This document shows, piece by piece, positions 50,615-59,769 of a stretch of 64,000 bases of DNA. The stretch lies in contig NZ_CP108081.1 of the NCBI RefSeq assembly GCF_036182465.1, positions 620,001 through 684,000 of the forward strand, written 5' to 3'. Origin of the DNA: Streptomyces sp. NBC_00258. GTDB lineage: Bacteria; Actinomycetota; Actinomycetes; Streptomycetales; Streptomycetaceae. Within the stretch, counting starts at the first letter, position 1; every line of letters begins with the position of its first letter. A program made the position numbers and the translations under genes. The notes under the pieces were generated by a model. It saw nothing but the letters and a program-made list of their open reading frames with translations. It did not search any database and was not told the DNA's origin.

Positions 50615-51431
50615 TCACGCGATGCGCAGGGATACCGGAGGCAGATGCGGCGAGGAGGCCCGGATCTCGCTTCCGGCCCCAAGGGGAAGGCTGGCGTGTA
50701 CCCATCCCGGCAGCACGAGATCCCCGGCGCGCAATCCCGCGCCGTAGTCGCCCAGCCGACGGGCCAGCCAGGCAACGGCGTTGAGCGGGTTGCCCAGCAC
50801 GGCCCGCCCCTCCCCCATGGCAGCCTTCTCTCCGTTGACGTTCAGCGTGAGTTCTTCCGCGCACAGATCGAGGCACGGACGCAGCGGGACAGCGGCTCCC
50901 ACGACGCCCGCGCCGCCGACGCGTTGTCGGCCACGGAGGCCTCCAGCGCGCTCTGCCACGCGCGTAGCACGTGTCGATCACTTCGAGAGCCAGGAACACC
51001 TCGCAGAGCGCGTCCCGGGCCTCATCCACATCGACGGCCGGGCCCCGCAGCGGGCGGCCGAGCCGGACGCCGATCTCCGTCTCCACCCGGGGCACCACGA
51101 GGCCGCGAAGCTTCAGCACACTGCCGCTCGGCACAATCATGTCGTCCAGCAGGACGCCCGAGTCGGGCTCGTCGACGCCCATCTGCTGCTGCATGGCGAG
51201 CGAGGTCAGCCCCACCTTGTGCCCGGCGATGCGGGCACCGCCGATGATCCGGGTCTCGATGTTGGTCCACTGGACCCTGTAGGCCTGCGCCAGCGTCAGG
51301 TCGGGACACCACTGCTTCACAGGGGCCACCGGAATCCGGGAGCGCTCGGCGGCCTGAAGGTCCGCCGCGGCGAGGGCAAGCCAGCCGTCTTCCACCCGGC
51401 CGGGCGAGGTGAAAACACACAGGGCACTCAT
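50615..51431 (-). pseudogene. 2-keto-4-pentenoate hydratase-type gene, frameshifted
   Basis: The first 140 residues (PDLTLAQAYRVQ, GHKVGLTSLAMQQQMGVD, PDSGVLLDDM, VETEIGVRLGRPL) and the last 100 (LTLNVNGEKAAMGEGRAVLG, NPLNAVAWLARRL, LRAGDLVLPG, EIRASSPHLPPVSLRIA) of a MhpD/hydratase-decarboxylase family protein are in different frames; the shift lies near 50,930. The family hydrates the dienol products of aromatic meta-cleavage. It could be a true pseudogene or a one-base sequencing error. Confidence 0.75.
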
Positions 51432-51438
51432 CGTCGGC

Positions 51439-51630
51439 GTCCACTCTCTGGCCGCCAGCTACCTCAGCCTCAACGACCCCGAACCCGCCGCCGCCACCGA
51501 GTCACTCATCCTGGCCCGCCGCATCGGCGCCCCGCGCTGCGCGAACCTCGTCCGCGACCTGCTCCCCCGCTTCCAGCCCTACCGGCACGCTCAAGGCGTA
51601 CCCGAGCTCCTCCAACTCACCGCGGTCTGA
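51439..51630 (+). pseudogene. C-terminal scrap of a TPR-type regulator
   Basis: LAASYLSLNDPEPAAATESL and ARRIGAPRCANLVRDLLPRF, ending in VPELLQLTAV-stop, resemble the TPR tail of Streptomyces HTH-TPR regulators. There is no DNA-binding part upstream. Confidence 0.4.
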
Positions 51631-51692
51631 CACTGCCGCTACGCTCCCGGTCTACCCGCGAGCCGACCGCCCTCCCCGCGGAGAAGGCGGAG

Positions 51693-52064
51693 TCAGCCGG
51701 TGGACCAGGAGCGCAGTTGCGCAGCGATCTCCTGAACGCGGGCACCCTTGTGCTTGGCGCGCATAACGAGCGCGAGGGCTTCCTCCGGCTCGTAGTGCAG
51801 AATCTGGCCGTTGGTGTTGAGGAAGGTCTCGGCGACAAGCCAGGCGAAGAACTCGTTCTTCGCTTCGAGCGGCTCGTGCAACGCGACCGTCTCCAGCATC
51901 GCGGCGGCCTTGAGCCAGTCGCTGGCGTACACGTCGCGGCCCATATAGCGAGCCTGGACCCGGGCGCAGACAGCGTCCAGCACGCCAAGGTCGAGGCAGG
52001 CAGGGTCGCCCGGGAGGGTCTGGGCGATCTGCAGTAGCTCTTGCGGGGTGAGGAACCTCGTCAC
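51693..52064 (-). CDS. Fic/Doc-like toxin with degenerate active-site motif
   Basis: 123 residues from a GTG that overlaps the antitoxin stop (GTGA). The size and the layout (helix with ALHEPLEAKNEFFAW, then ETFLNTNG) resemble Doc-type proteins. The canonical HPFxDGNKRT loop is replaced by HEPLEAKNEFF: the His is kept, but the Gly-Asn-Lys/Arg anion-binding residues are not. It may have altered or lost AMP/phosphate transfer activity. Confidence 0.65.
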   Translation of the reverse strand: MTRFLTPQELLQIAQTLPGDPACLDLGVLDAVCARVQARYMGRDVYASDWLKAAAMLETVALHEPLEAKNEFFAWLVAETFLNTNGQILHYEPEEALALVMRAKHKGARVQEIAAQLRSWSTG

Positions 52065-52363
52065 GCGGCGTGACCGTGCTGCTGGATCTCGTGCAGATCG
52101 TGGCTGCTCATCGGCGCCGGGTCGGGCCACGCGGCCGTGCCGGCGCCGGCTGCGCCAGTGTCCTGGGTGGCAAAGACCTCGGCGAGCTGCGGAACGCGGT
52201 CGCGGGTCTTTCCGAGAGCCTTGAGGAACGGGTCGTCGGCAGCCTTGAGCGCGGCCTCGCGGACGAAGTCCTGGGGGGACTTGCCGACGATGTCGGCAGC
52301 GGCCACGACGCGCGCGTACTCCTCCGGCTCGAAAGGCGGCACTTGGGATCCGTTCTGGTCCAT
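52061..52363 (-). CDS. antitoxin partner of the Fic/Doc-like protein
   Basis: 100 residues: an acidic N terminus, a helical segment (EEYARVVAAADIVGKSPQDF, VREAALKAADDPFLKAL) recalling ribbon-helix-helix/CopG-like antitoxins, and a disordered, Pro/Ala-rich tail. Gene order antitoxin-toxin with 4-nt overlap fits a type II toxin-antitoxin operon. Confidence 0.65.
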   Translation of the reverse strand: MDQNGSQVPPFEPEEYARVVAAADIVGKSPQDFVREAALKAADDPFLKALGKTRDRVPQLAEVFATQDTGAAGAGTAAWPDPAPMSSHDLHEIQQHGHAA

Positions 52364-52829
52364 ACAGGCGACGGTACCAGCGTGTCCGCCCTTTAGTCCG
52401 AGGGTCTACCAGGCTCGGCGATCGATGAGCGCCCCCTACTGGTGGTTTTGTTCCAGCGGTGACCTCTCCCGCAGGCGCTCCTCCAGAACACGGGTGCCCT
52501 CGACGCCGGGATTGGTGGCCACAACCATGCCGAAGAGGGTGCAGAAGCGCTCGAGCGCGTCAGTACGCGTCCCGCTCCGGATCCCCCTGCGCCGCCCAGG
52601 ACCGGTCCCAGGTATCGGCGCTGGCCGGCCCGGCGTGGCTGGTGAAGCCCCGGAGTCCCGCCGCGGCGCACGACGATCCGGTGCCGCCATGGTCCCCTTT
52701 CATCTCCTCCGCGACACGTCGCGGCGCCCCTTGACGGCGCCGACAACCAGCGTGATCGCTTTCTGGCTGTCGACCTTGACCTGGATGCCGCTGGCCTGGA
52801 GGTAGGCGTAGACGACCTCGACTCGTCGA
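52364..52829 (-). other. gap with short minus-strand coding scraps
   Basis: Two protein-like minus-strand stretches are visible: one near 52,440-52,560 (DALERFCTLFGMVVATNPGV...) and one near 52,735-52,829 (VEVVYAYLQASGIQVKVDSQ...). Neither has a start or a family that I recognise. Probably decayed genes. Confidence 0.35.
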
Positions 52830-53101
52830 CTACTTGAGTTCCTTGTCCGTCAGAAGTAGGAAGTCGACAGCGCAGCCGATGCGGTTGCGGAGGTCGCCGA
52901 GGGTGTACGGGAACTCGGGTTCAGCGCGGAGAGGTCATTCTGGTCGATCAGCCCGTACTGGACGCGGCGGCGGTGAGCGCCGATCCCTTGAAAGATCAGC
53001 GCATCGTGGTCCTGTTTTCCGACCACGTTGACGACCGTGTTGTGGCCGACCTGCATGGAGACGTCGCGGAGATGTCCGGGACGCGCGTAGGCGGTGAGTT
53101 C
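52830..53101 (-). pseudogene. unknown protein, C-terminal part with frameshift
   Basis: Minus-strand codons ELTAYARPGHLRDVSMQVGH, NTVVNVVGKQDHDALIFQGI and YGLIDQNDLSALNP continue in another frame near 52,915 as FPYTLGDLRNRIGCAVDFLL and LTDKELK-stop. The codon pattern is convincing but I do not recognise the family. The 53,102-53,224 gap shows nothing. Confidence 0.4.
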
Positions 53102-53224
53102 GGACGAGCGCGCTAACGACCTGACCCGCGATTAGCCTGACCGAGAGTTCTCATCGGTGATTGAGTCAAGGCCTTTGCGACCGGGCTGGCGGACCGGCTT
53201 CGCCCGGTGTCGGCCCGACCGCGT

Positions 53225-53848
53225 TCACCAGCCGACCAGATCCATGGACCTGTGAGCGAGCCAGTCCATGAACGACACGGGCTGACCGCACAGGTTCAGA
53301 GGAAGGATCTGATCGCAGGTGGCTCGGCCGTCGAACCATAGTGAGCCCCGGTGCGGACCGGTGACAATGAGCAGGGTCGAGAAGCCACAGCCGTTGTCCT
53401 GGATGAATACAGCGCCAGACGTCTTGCGCTCCTGGAACACCCCGTACTCAGCGTCCCACTGCTCCCACGCCGCTTGATAGGCGTTGTGGTCCGGGAAGTC
53501 CTGCGTCAGCGGCTCTCGCGCGTCCAGCTCATCCTCGTAAGCACGGTAGGAGTCGGGATGCGGGAAGTCAGCAGTGAGCAAGTCGTAGTTGGTGCTTGAG
53601 TCTCCATGCCAGCCCCAGCCTGCCGCGGATCGGCATAGGCGGTTCAACGCGCCGCCGGCACTCTGCCGGAGCAAATACTCTCGGTACTGGTCCGGAAACG
53701 CGATGCCCAGCTCTGCCTCCGCTTCGCAGATCTCCGCTTCGGACAATGGCGGCGGGGAGGCGACCTGAATTGCGGGCGGACTGCTCAGCTCGTCAAAGCG
53801 CCGCCCCCGAGCGATGCGTTGGTCTTCCGCTATCCAATCGGTCGTCAT
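53225..53848 (-). CDS. SMI1/KNR4 (SUKH) family protein
   Basis: 207 residues from ATG 53848. The SUKH core is recognisable: PPPLSEAEICEAEAELGIAF, PDQYREYLLRQSAGG, a Gly/Trp-rich middle, CGFSTLLIVTGPHRGSLWFD and a C-terminal SFMDWLAHRSMDL. Such proteins are immunity factors against nuclease or deaminase toxins in polymorphic toxin systems. No toxin gene is found beside it, so it may be an orphan immunity gene. Confidence 0.8.
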   Translation of the reverse strand: MTTDWIAEDQRIARGRRFDELSSPPAIQVASPPPLSEAEICEAEAELGIAFPDQYREYLLRQSAGGALNRLCRSAAGWGWHGDSSTNYDLLTADFPHPDSYRAYEDELDAREPLTQDFPDHNAYQAAWEQWDAEYGVFQERKTSGAVFIQDNGCGFSTLLIVTGPHRGSLWFDGRATCDQILPLNLCGQPVSFMDWLAHRSMDLVGW

Positions 53849-53923
53849 GCAGGTGAGGGTAGACGCGAGCGATCCGTCAGGACTCTGCCGTGACATGGAT
53901 GCGCCCTGCCAGGTTCTTGAGGT

Positions 53924-54906
53924 GTGAAGATCAAGCAGGCTCGTGCCGCCATGTCGCACCGCGCGTTCTGCGGTATCTCGGCTCGCCATTTGGGAGAGTT
54001 GATCGCCGAGCTCGCGACACGCTGGGACGCACGGTGCGAATCAGCCCGGCACGAGCGGCGGCACGGAGCCCGGAAGCGGAAGGCCGGCGCCGGGCCGAAG
54101 TACGAGCTGGTCTTCACCGACCGGGTCCTGGTGACGCTCGTCCACCTGCGGACGGGACTGACCCACGAGGCACTCGGAGCGATCTACGACGTGGGTTCTT
54201 CCACCATCGGGCGGGCGATCAGCGAGATCCGTTCGCTGCTGGCCGCGCGTGGATTCGCGGTGCCGGACCGGCCCGGCCTTCGGCTACGGACGCTGCAGGA
54301 CGTGTTCGCCTATGCCGCGGCCGAGAACGTCACGCTGAGGATCGACGGCACCGAGACCCAGGTCCGCCGCCCGCAGGCGCACAGCCCCGGGCGCCGGGCC
54401 TTCGTCTCCGGCAAGCGTAGACAGAACACCATCAAGACCACCACGATCAGCGACCACCAGGGCCGCACTCTGTGGTCCGGCGCCACCCGGCCCGGCCGGA
54501 TGCATGACCGGACCGCAGTGCGCACCGAGGGCATCGCAGAGCAGTTCCGGCAGTATCCCGCCGTGAAAGCGGAAGTCGACGAGGGCTACCGAGGGCTGGC
54601 CAACGAGTTCCCCGGACAGGTCAGCGCACGCCCAGGAAACCGAAGGACATCAGCAACACACCGCTGACCGAGCGGTACGGATGGCGTGAGATGCGCCGCC
54701 GTCAATCCTCTCGACGAATCTGCGTCGAGCACGCCAACGCCGAGCCCCGGCAGTGGCGCCCGCTACAGCGGTACACCGGACGACGCGAGGAGTACGCCGA
54801 GACCCACCGCGCCATCGCCAGCCTGGTTTCTGACCGCGCAGCCCAGCGGGCCACGCAGCACAATGCGACTGCCGAACTCGTGCTCGTCCGCACGACGGCC
54901 TGCTGA
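53924..54906 (+). pseudogene. IS5-superfamily (DDE_Tnp_4-like) transposase, frameshifted
   Basis: From the GTG at 53924 the first 235 residues (HTH region GLTHEALGAIYDVGSSTIGR, then RIDGTETQVRRP and EVDEGYRGLANEFPGQ with the two catalytic Asp) are in one frame. The last part (NTPLTERYGWREMRRRQ, ICVEHANAEPRQWRPL) is in another. The shift lies near 54,635 and could be a decay mutation or programmed frameshifting. Confidence 0.7.
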
Positions 54907-54947
54907 ATCATCCACCAGCCGAACGGCAAGGTCAGCACGGCCCAACA

Positions 54948-55163
54948 TCAATCGTGGGGCAGGCCGTAATGGATGCAGCCGCCGACGCACCGGGAGGTGA
55001 ACTCTCCGGCGCCGGTGGGGAGTTGGGAGGCCTCCCAGGGCAGCGGCTTGGTGGGTGCAGTGCGGCCGGGCTCGGCGGCGGAGGCGCCGGGTGTGAAGCC
55101 TACGCTGAGTGCAACGGCGGCGAGCAGGCCGGCGGACAGGCGAGCGACACTGCGCATGAGCAT
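54948..55163 (-). CDS. small secreted protein with a Cys pair
   Basis: 71 residues from ATG 55163 (GGGGGAAA upstream). A Sec signal peptide (basic start, Leu/Ala/Val core, cleavage after GASAA near residue 30) leaves a mature peptide of about 40 residues with CVGGC near the end. The family is not recognised. Confidence 0.6.
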   Translation of the reverse strand: MLMRSVARLSAGLLAAVALSVGFTPGASAAEPGRTAPTKPLPWEASQLPTGAGEFTSRCVGGCIHYGLPHD

Positions 55164-55499
55164 TTTCCCCCTGTTGCGGAGCCGGGCGCCCAGGTCGGGG
55201 CTGCCCGTCCGCCAGTCTCCTTTACCGCCGGGCTCACCACAATTATCTCGACCGTGGTCGAAACGTTCGGTCATCGCGGCGCCAGCGTGCTCCAGTTCGT
55301 CCGGCCCGCTGGGGCTCTCGCTGACCACGCTCGGCCTCGTGTGACGACCACCCAGTGCGATGGCCGCGAGGCCGGGCCTTCCACTCTGCGTGGCCATCGC
55401 ACGAGCCGAACCCCTACCACGGCAAGTCGGGTCGAGCAGGCCTGACCGCCCTACCGTGCCTGACTGCAGGTGCGGTGCCACGGGAGCTCTGCACGTCGA
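55164..55499. other. gap without a recognisable gene
   Basis: 336 bp upstream of the small secreted protein gene. It must contain that gene's promoter, but no clear -10/-35 pair or operator was found. Confidence 0.4.
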
Positions 55500-56054
55500 T
55501 CACTGCCGTTGCTGTGCCTGAGCGAGTTGAAAGCAGACTGGTGGCTGCCCGGCACTGTGCACGGCCGTCCCGCCGAAGCCTTGCAAGGTGGGGCACGACA
55601 CGTGTGACCCACTCCGGGCCAGGTCCTCGGTCGTGGTCCCACTGCTGCGCGAAGCCGTGCCCCCGCCGCGTTGCGCCCGTTCACGGGCGGCGACCTCTTC
55701 CCAGGAGGCGACAACCAGCTGGAGCCGCTCGTCGTGACCACCGAAGCGCCGCAGCGGCTGACCGTCCGGGACGTCGTCGAAACACTCCTGCTCATGACGA
55801 GCATTGCACGTCGGGCAGTTGCGCTGAATCCACTTCTTGCGCGCGACCTGGTCCTGCAGTTTGCCGAGCCCCCGCCATACACGGGCCCTGGCAGCCTTCA
55901 GAAAATCGATCTGCGCCCGGGTCAGCGCAACGTCACTGTCCGGCCGCTGGGAGATCACCCTCAGCAGACCCCGCACATCACCGAACCGCTCATGCTCCAG
56001 CGCCAGTTCGAGTTCCGTCAGATACGCCTTCCGCTTCTCTGTGGCCTTCTGCAC
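55500..56054 (-). CDS. hypothetical protein with CPTC motif
   Basis: 184 codons from a GTG at 56054. The first 130 look like real protein: a Glu/Lys-rich helical region (ATEKRKAYLTELELALEHE), GLLRVISQRPDSDVALTRAQ, then a possible zinc site NCPTCNARHEQEC. The reading upstream in another frame (EARDSAEQWLLVRSKEVVTW, about 56,090-56,230) looks like its lost N-terminal part, so the gene is probably frameshifted near 56,080. The family is unknown. Confidence 0.4.
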   Translation of the reverse strand: MQKATEKRKAYLTELELALEHERFGDVRGLLRVISQRPDSDVALTRAQIDFLKAARARVWRGLGKLQDQVARKKWIQRNCPTCNARHEQECFDDVPDGQPLRRFGGHDERLQLVVASWEEVAARERAQRGGGTASRSSGTTTEDLARSGSHVSCPTLQGFGGTAVHSAGQPPVCFQLAQAQQRQ

Positions 56055-56507
56055 CTGACGTTCACGCTTCGCCTGCTCCCGCTACGCCGGTCAATACCAC
56101 CCGCTCACCGTTGTGGCCCCATGTGACAACCTCCTTGCTGCGCACCAACAGCCACTGCTCGGCCGAGTCCCGAGCCTCCTTCACCACCGCTGGCACCGCG
56201 CAGCCCGCCGTATCAGCCCATCGAAGTGCGCGCCGCCCGATACCCGGCGGTCCAGAGGCGCGTGATCAGCCGATGGCGCGCAGTACGGCGGTCCCGGGAT
56301 GCTCACGCAGGACCTGGACCGCCTCGTTCATACCGGATTTGGCGGCGTCCTCCAGGTCCGAGCGGAAGGCGTCTTCGCTCCCACACCGGGAGGGCACAGA
56401 AGGCTCCAGGGCCAGTGACCGCGGCCAACGAGGTACGACTCCACCAGCATCACAGACGCGGCACGCACCAGGGCCTGACCGTCGGCCAATAGGGACAGGG
56501 ACCGAGG
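56055..56507. other. gap with decayed coding scraps
   Basis: Besides the probable N-terminal piece of the preceding gene (56,090-56,230 minus), a minus-strand scrap ending SGMNEAVQVLREHPGTAVLR (stop at 56,266) is visible. No start, no recognised family. Confidence 0.3.
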
Positions 56508-57878
56508 TCACCGGGCCTCTCCCAGAGCCGGCCCTCGCGCCGCCGGCGCACGAGACGGCAACACCAGCCCGCCGGCGGCCTCCTCCGGCGCCTCACCGGC
56601 CGCCTGCTCCGGCGCCTCACCGCCAGGCCCCGCCTGCCGCGCCCCGTCCAGGGGCAGCACCGCCCGCACCGCGAACCCGCCCCCCTCCCGGGGACCCGCC
56701 TCCAGCGTGCCCAGCACACTGCGCGCCCGCTCCCGCATCCCCACCAGACCAAACCCCCCACCACCGGAAGGCACCTGCCCGGCAGTGGCACACCCGTCGT
56801 CCACCACCGACACCTCAAGAACCTGCTCCCCCACCCGGACCGTGACCTCCACCCCGAGCCCCGGCCCCCCGTGCCGCACCGCGTTCGTCAACGCCTCCTG
56901 CACAATCCGGTACGCCGCCGCACCCACCGCCGGCGGCACACCCGCCACCCCACCCTCCACAGCGGCCACCACCCCGGCACCCGACGAACGGGCCGCCGCC
57001 ACCAGCTCCCCGATCCCCTCCACACCAGGCAACGGCCCACGCGCCTCATCCGGCGAAGACCTCAACACCTCCAGCGTCGCACGCAGTTCACCCCGCGCAG
57101 CACGACACGTACCCGCAATATCATCCAAAGCCCTGGCCACCGCCGCCCGGTCCAGACGCTCCGGATCAGCATTCAGAACATGCGCAGCAACCGACGTCTG
57201 AACACCCACCAGCGTGATGCTGTGCGCCAGCAGATCATGCAGATCCCTCGCCACCCGCAACCGCTCCTCCGCCACCCGCCGCCGCGCCTCCTCCTCACGG
57301 GTCCGCTCAGCCCGCTCAGCACGCTCAATCACCGAATCCACATACTGCCGGTGCGCCCTGGCATACACACCACACAAAACAACCGCGACGATCCAGCCCG
57401 AAATCCGCAACGCCTGCGCACCCTCGGCCATCCCCTGGCTGAACTTCGCCACAAGCAGCAGCCCGACAATCACCGAGCACACCACCGCCGACCGCCACAA
57501 CCGCCCCGTCAACGCAACCGTGAACAACCCGAGCAGACCCACCGGCACCGGCGCGACCTCATTGAAACCCATCACATGATACGGAGCGGCACAGGCAACC
57601 ACCCCCAGAAACGACACCAGCGGAGCCCGGCGCCGCCACACCGCCGGAACATGCGCACCCCCCAGCAACACCCAGCCAACCGCATCGGGCTGAACACCCT
57701 GGGCCCGCACATTCAACGCAAGGAACACCGCCACAGCCGCCAACACCACCGCAGCCACCGCATCCTGACGCACCACACGACCCGCATCCACCCGCCCCCC
57801 ACCACGAGCCGCCGCGGCAGGCCCCAGCCCCGGCACCACAAACCCACCCTTGAAATCCACCACACCATCCTCCAACAA
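56508..57878 (-). CDS. NarL/DesK-type sensor histidine kinase
   Basis: 456 residues. Four to six hydrophobic helices (about 40-165) are followed by a HisKA_3 dimerisation helix with the phospho-acceptor His in RVARDLHDLLAHS (about 218), then an HATPase domain (EALTNAVRHG; GGGGFGLVGMRERA). The last 45 residues are an Ala/Gly/Glu-rich tail. It is membrane-bound and signals to a LuxR-type response regulator, but no such gene is adjacent, so it is an orphan. The coding strand is unusually G/T-rich. Confidence 0.88.
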   Translation of the reverse strand: MLEDGVVDFKGGFVVPGLGPAAAARGGGRVDAGRVVRQDAVAAVVLAAVAVFLALNVRAQGVQPDAVGWVLLGGAHVPAVWRRRAPLVSFLGVVACAAPYHVMGFNEVAPVPVGLLGLFTVALTGRLWRSAVVCSVIVGLLLVAKFSQGMAEGAQALRISGWIVAVVLCGVYARAHRQYVDSVIERAERAERTREEEARRRVAEERLRVARDLHDLLAHSITLVGVQTSVAAHVLNADPERLDRAAVARALDDIAGTCRAARGELRATLEVLRSSPDEARGPLPGVEGIGELVAAARSSGAGVVAAVEGGVAGVPPAVGAAAYRIVQEALTNAVRHGGPGLGVEVTVRVGEQVLEVSVVDDGCATAGQVPSGGGGFGLVGMRERARSVLGTLEAGPREGGGFAVRAVLPLDGARQAGPGGEAPEQAAGEAPEEAAGGLVLPSRAPAARGPALGEAR

Positions 57879-58526
57879 AGAAGGGCGCCCCTCCCCGGGG
57901 GAAAGAAGAGACGCCCTAGCCTTGCCCTAGCCTCACAACCCCGCACACACCGCGCCCTGCTAGGGCGGGCCAGAGCGGATTCCACTGCCGGCGAGGCGGC
58001 GGACACCCCGGGCCGCTCCTCCCCGAGCGGAAACCGACACCACCACCCTCCACCCCACCCCAGCCCACCACCTCGTCCCCACGACCGAGAAACCCACTAC
58101 CCCCCACGGAGACCAACCCCCACCACTACTCCCCCCGCAGTACACACCCCACCAACCCCCACCCAACCCAAACCCTTCAAACCCCCGACCAGCACGACGA
58201 GGACCGCAGCAAACACGAACCACTGGACCCGGCGGCCGCACACACACCGACCCCCACAAGCACGACAACAACCACTGCCGGCAGTAACCCACCAACCACA
58301 CCCCAACCCCAGAAGCACTCGCAAGCGTTCAACGCTGCTCCGGTCTCCCCTGGCTCCACCGGGGCCAGGAAAGCGGAACCCTCGCCGCAGGCCACCACAA
58401 CGCCGAGACGCTCTTCCAGGACCTGACCGAAAGCGAGAAGAACAACAGCACCACCCCCAACAAGCCCCACGGCACAGCACACTTGACACTTGTTCCAGCG
58501 AACCCGTGCCAAGTGCTGGCGAAACT
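57879..58526. other. C/A-rich intergenic block with strong strand asymmetry
   Basis: About 650 bp without a convincing gene. From about 57,900 to 58,330 the plus strand consists largely of C and A with little G or T (for example CCCCACCAACCCCCACCC), continuing the bias of the kinase gene. All six frames are open for long stretches simply because stops are rare in such DNA. The kinase promoter must lie here. Confidence 0.5.
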
Positions 58527-59018
58527 TCACGGGTTCGATGGTGACCAAGAGGCTGCCCAGTCGCCTCGATGGTCGCGCCACGCAGTCCTGAGGACTTCGA
58601 GCTCGGTGCGAGGGAAGTGCTCACCCCACTTGCCACGGTATGCGCTCTCGCCGTACTTGCTCACGACCTCGTCGAAGCAACGGATCACTGCTCGGGCAAC
58701 GACGTCGATGTGCTGCTGGGTGGACCAGATCTCGGTCCCGGCGTTGTCGTGGTCACTGCCGCGGGCCAGCTCGAGCAGGCGGATCCACACGTCGGTGCCT
58801 TCACGGCAGAAGATCCACCGGAAGGCGGTGGGCTCGGCCTCGAACTGTGCTCGGCATTCGGTCTCGCCGACGATCAGACGTGTTACTGCCGCCAAGAGAT
58901 CTTCGGGGGCAGCGGTGATATAGGAGGCCGTGACTTCCGCATCTGTCTGCTGGTCACCGACGATGCAGTCGGCCCAACCACGTCCGGACAGGACCCAGGC
59001 GAGACGCAGGTGGGCCAT
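58527..59018 (-). CDS. hypothetical protein
   Basis: 163 residues from ATG 59018 (GGAGGGG 8 nt upstream; another ATG at 59024). Balanced composition with motifs such as AHLRLAWVLSGRGWADCIVG, RWIFCREGTDVWIRLLELA and YGESAYRGKWGEHFP. It looks like a real globular protein, possibly an immunity-type or phage-related protein, but I do not recognise the family. Confidence 0.6.
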   Translation of the reverse strand: MAHLRLAWVLSGRGWADCIVGDQQTDAEVTASYITAAPEDLLAAVTRLIVGETECRAQFEAEPTAFRWIFCREGTDVWIRLLELARGSDHDNAGTEIWSTQQHIDVVARAVIRCFDEVVSKYGESAYRGKWGEHFPRTELEVLRTAWRDHRGDWAASWSPSNP

Positions 59019-59334
59019 CCTCATTCCCCTCCTCCAGTCTCGGGTTCCCTGCGCCGATCACCGAGCGCCCCTCCCACACCTCCGAGTCTGGGGGACGGCG
59101 AGAGTGCTGACCAGCGGATTCTTTGACGTCGGCCGACCCTCAGCAATCGGGCAGCAGCCCGGGGTCGGCATGGTCGACGAGATCGGTCAAGGCGGCTTGC
59201 CGGTCCCTACCGAAGACCGCCGCAACAAGCTTGGGTGCGGCGCTTCTGCGGTGAGCTGGTGATGCCGTGTGCCGTTGCCGTTCGTCGTCGGACGGCGTAT
59301 CGCCGTGTCCCAGGACGTGGTCTTGGAGGCGGCG
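59019..59334. other. gap without a recognisable gene
   Basis: About 316 bp. The ribosome binding site of the minus-strand gene lies at its left end; nothing else is seen. Confidence 0.4.
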
Positions 59335-59661
59335 ATGGTGTCGTGGTTGGAGGAGCTCGATCGGCGGGAGGCTGCCGCGCGGGAGGACATTGCCGAACTA
59401 CGGACCCAGCTTGCGAAGTTGACCAGGCGTCTCGCTGAGCGGGAGGACGTGTTGTCCTGGCTGCAGATCACGCGGGAGACGGTGGCCGAGATCCTGTCCG
59501 GTGACGAGACGGTCTCGGTCGCCGGGGCGGAAGCGGACGCGGGCGAGGCGCAGATCGAGGAGCACCGGTTGCCGGCGGGATCGCCCCCACGTCGTCACCG
59601 GCTGGTTCAAAGCCCCGCACGTCCGCTACATCTTCGACGAGTGAGCCCAAGACGCTTCTGA
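59335..59661 (+). CDS. small coiled-coil protein
   Basis: About 108 codons from ATG 59335. The first 60 residues are a strong coiled coil (LEELDRREAAAREDIAELR, TQLAKLTRRLAEREDVLSWL). From about 59,571 a different frame reads PHVVTGWFKAPHVRYIFDE-stop (to 59643), which looks like the C terminus of another protein, so the 3' part may be a fusion scar. Confidence 0.4.
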   Translation: MVSWLEELDRREAAAREDIAELRTQLAKLTRRLAEREDVLSWLQITRETVAEILSGDETVSVAGAEADAGEAQIEEHRLPAGSPPRRHRLVQSPARPLHLRRVSPRRF

Positions 59662-59684
59662 TCAGTATGGCTGACCAGACGGCA

Positions 59685-59748
59685 CTTGGTGTCAAGCACA
59701 CTTGACACCAAGGTGCGGCGCCTCGTAGCGTGTCAAGTGTCCTTGACA
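59685..59748. promoter_or_regulatory. two perfect palindromic operators before the membrane protein/XRE operon
   Basis: CTTGGTGTCAAG-CACA-CTTGACACCAAG (59685-59712, 12-bp arms) and TGTCAAG-TGTC-CTTGACA (59731-59748, 7-bp arms) share the core TGTCAAG-N4-CTTGACA. Their centres are 41 bp apart, about four helical turns, so bound dimers would lie on the same face. The translation start is about 20 bp downstream. The XRE protein encoded by the same operon is the obvious candidate to bind. Confidence 0.75.
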
Positions 59749-59769
59749 TCGCACCGGGGGGTGGCACCC

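Noticed and set aside
56871..58544. 557-codon plus-strand frame through the kinase and the C/A-rich block
   Set aside because: Open only because stops are rare in C/A-rich DNA; composed mostly of His, Arg, Pro and Thr.
57960..58636. Minus-strand frames in the C/A-rich block
   Set aside because: Val/Gly/Cys-rich low-complexity translation with no start or motif; likely composition artefacts.
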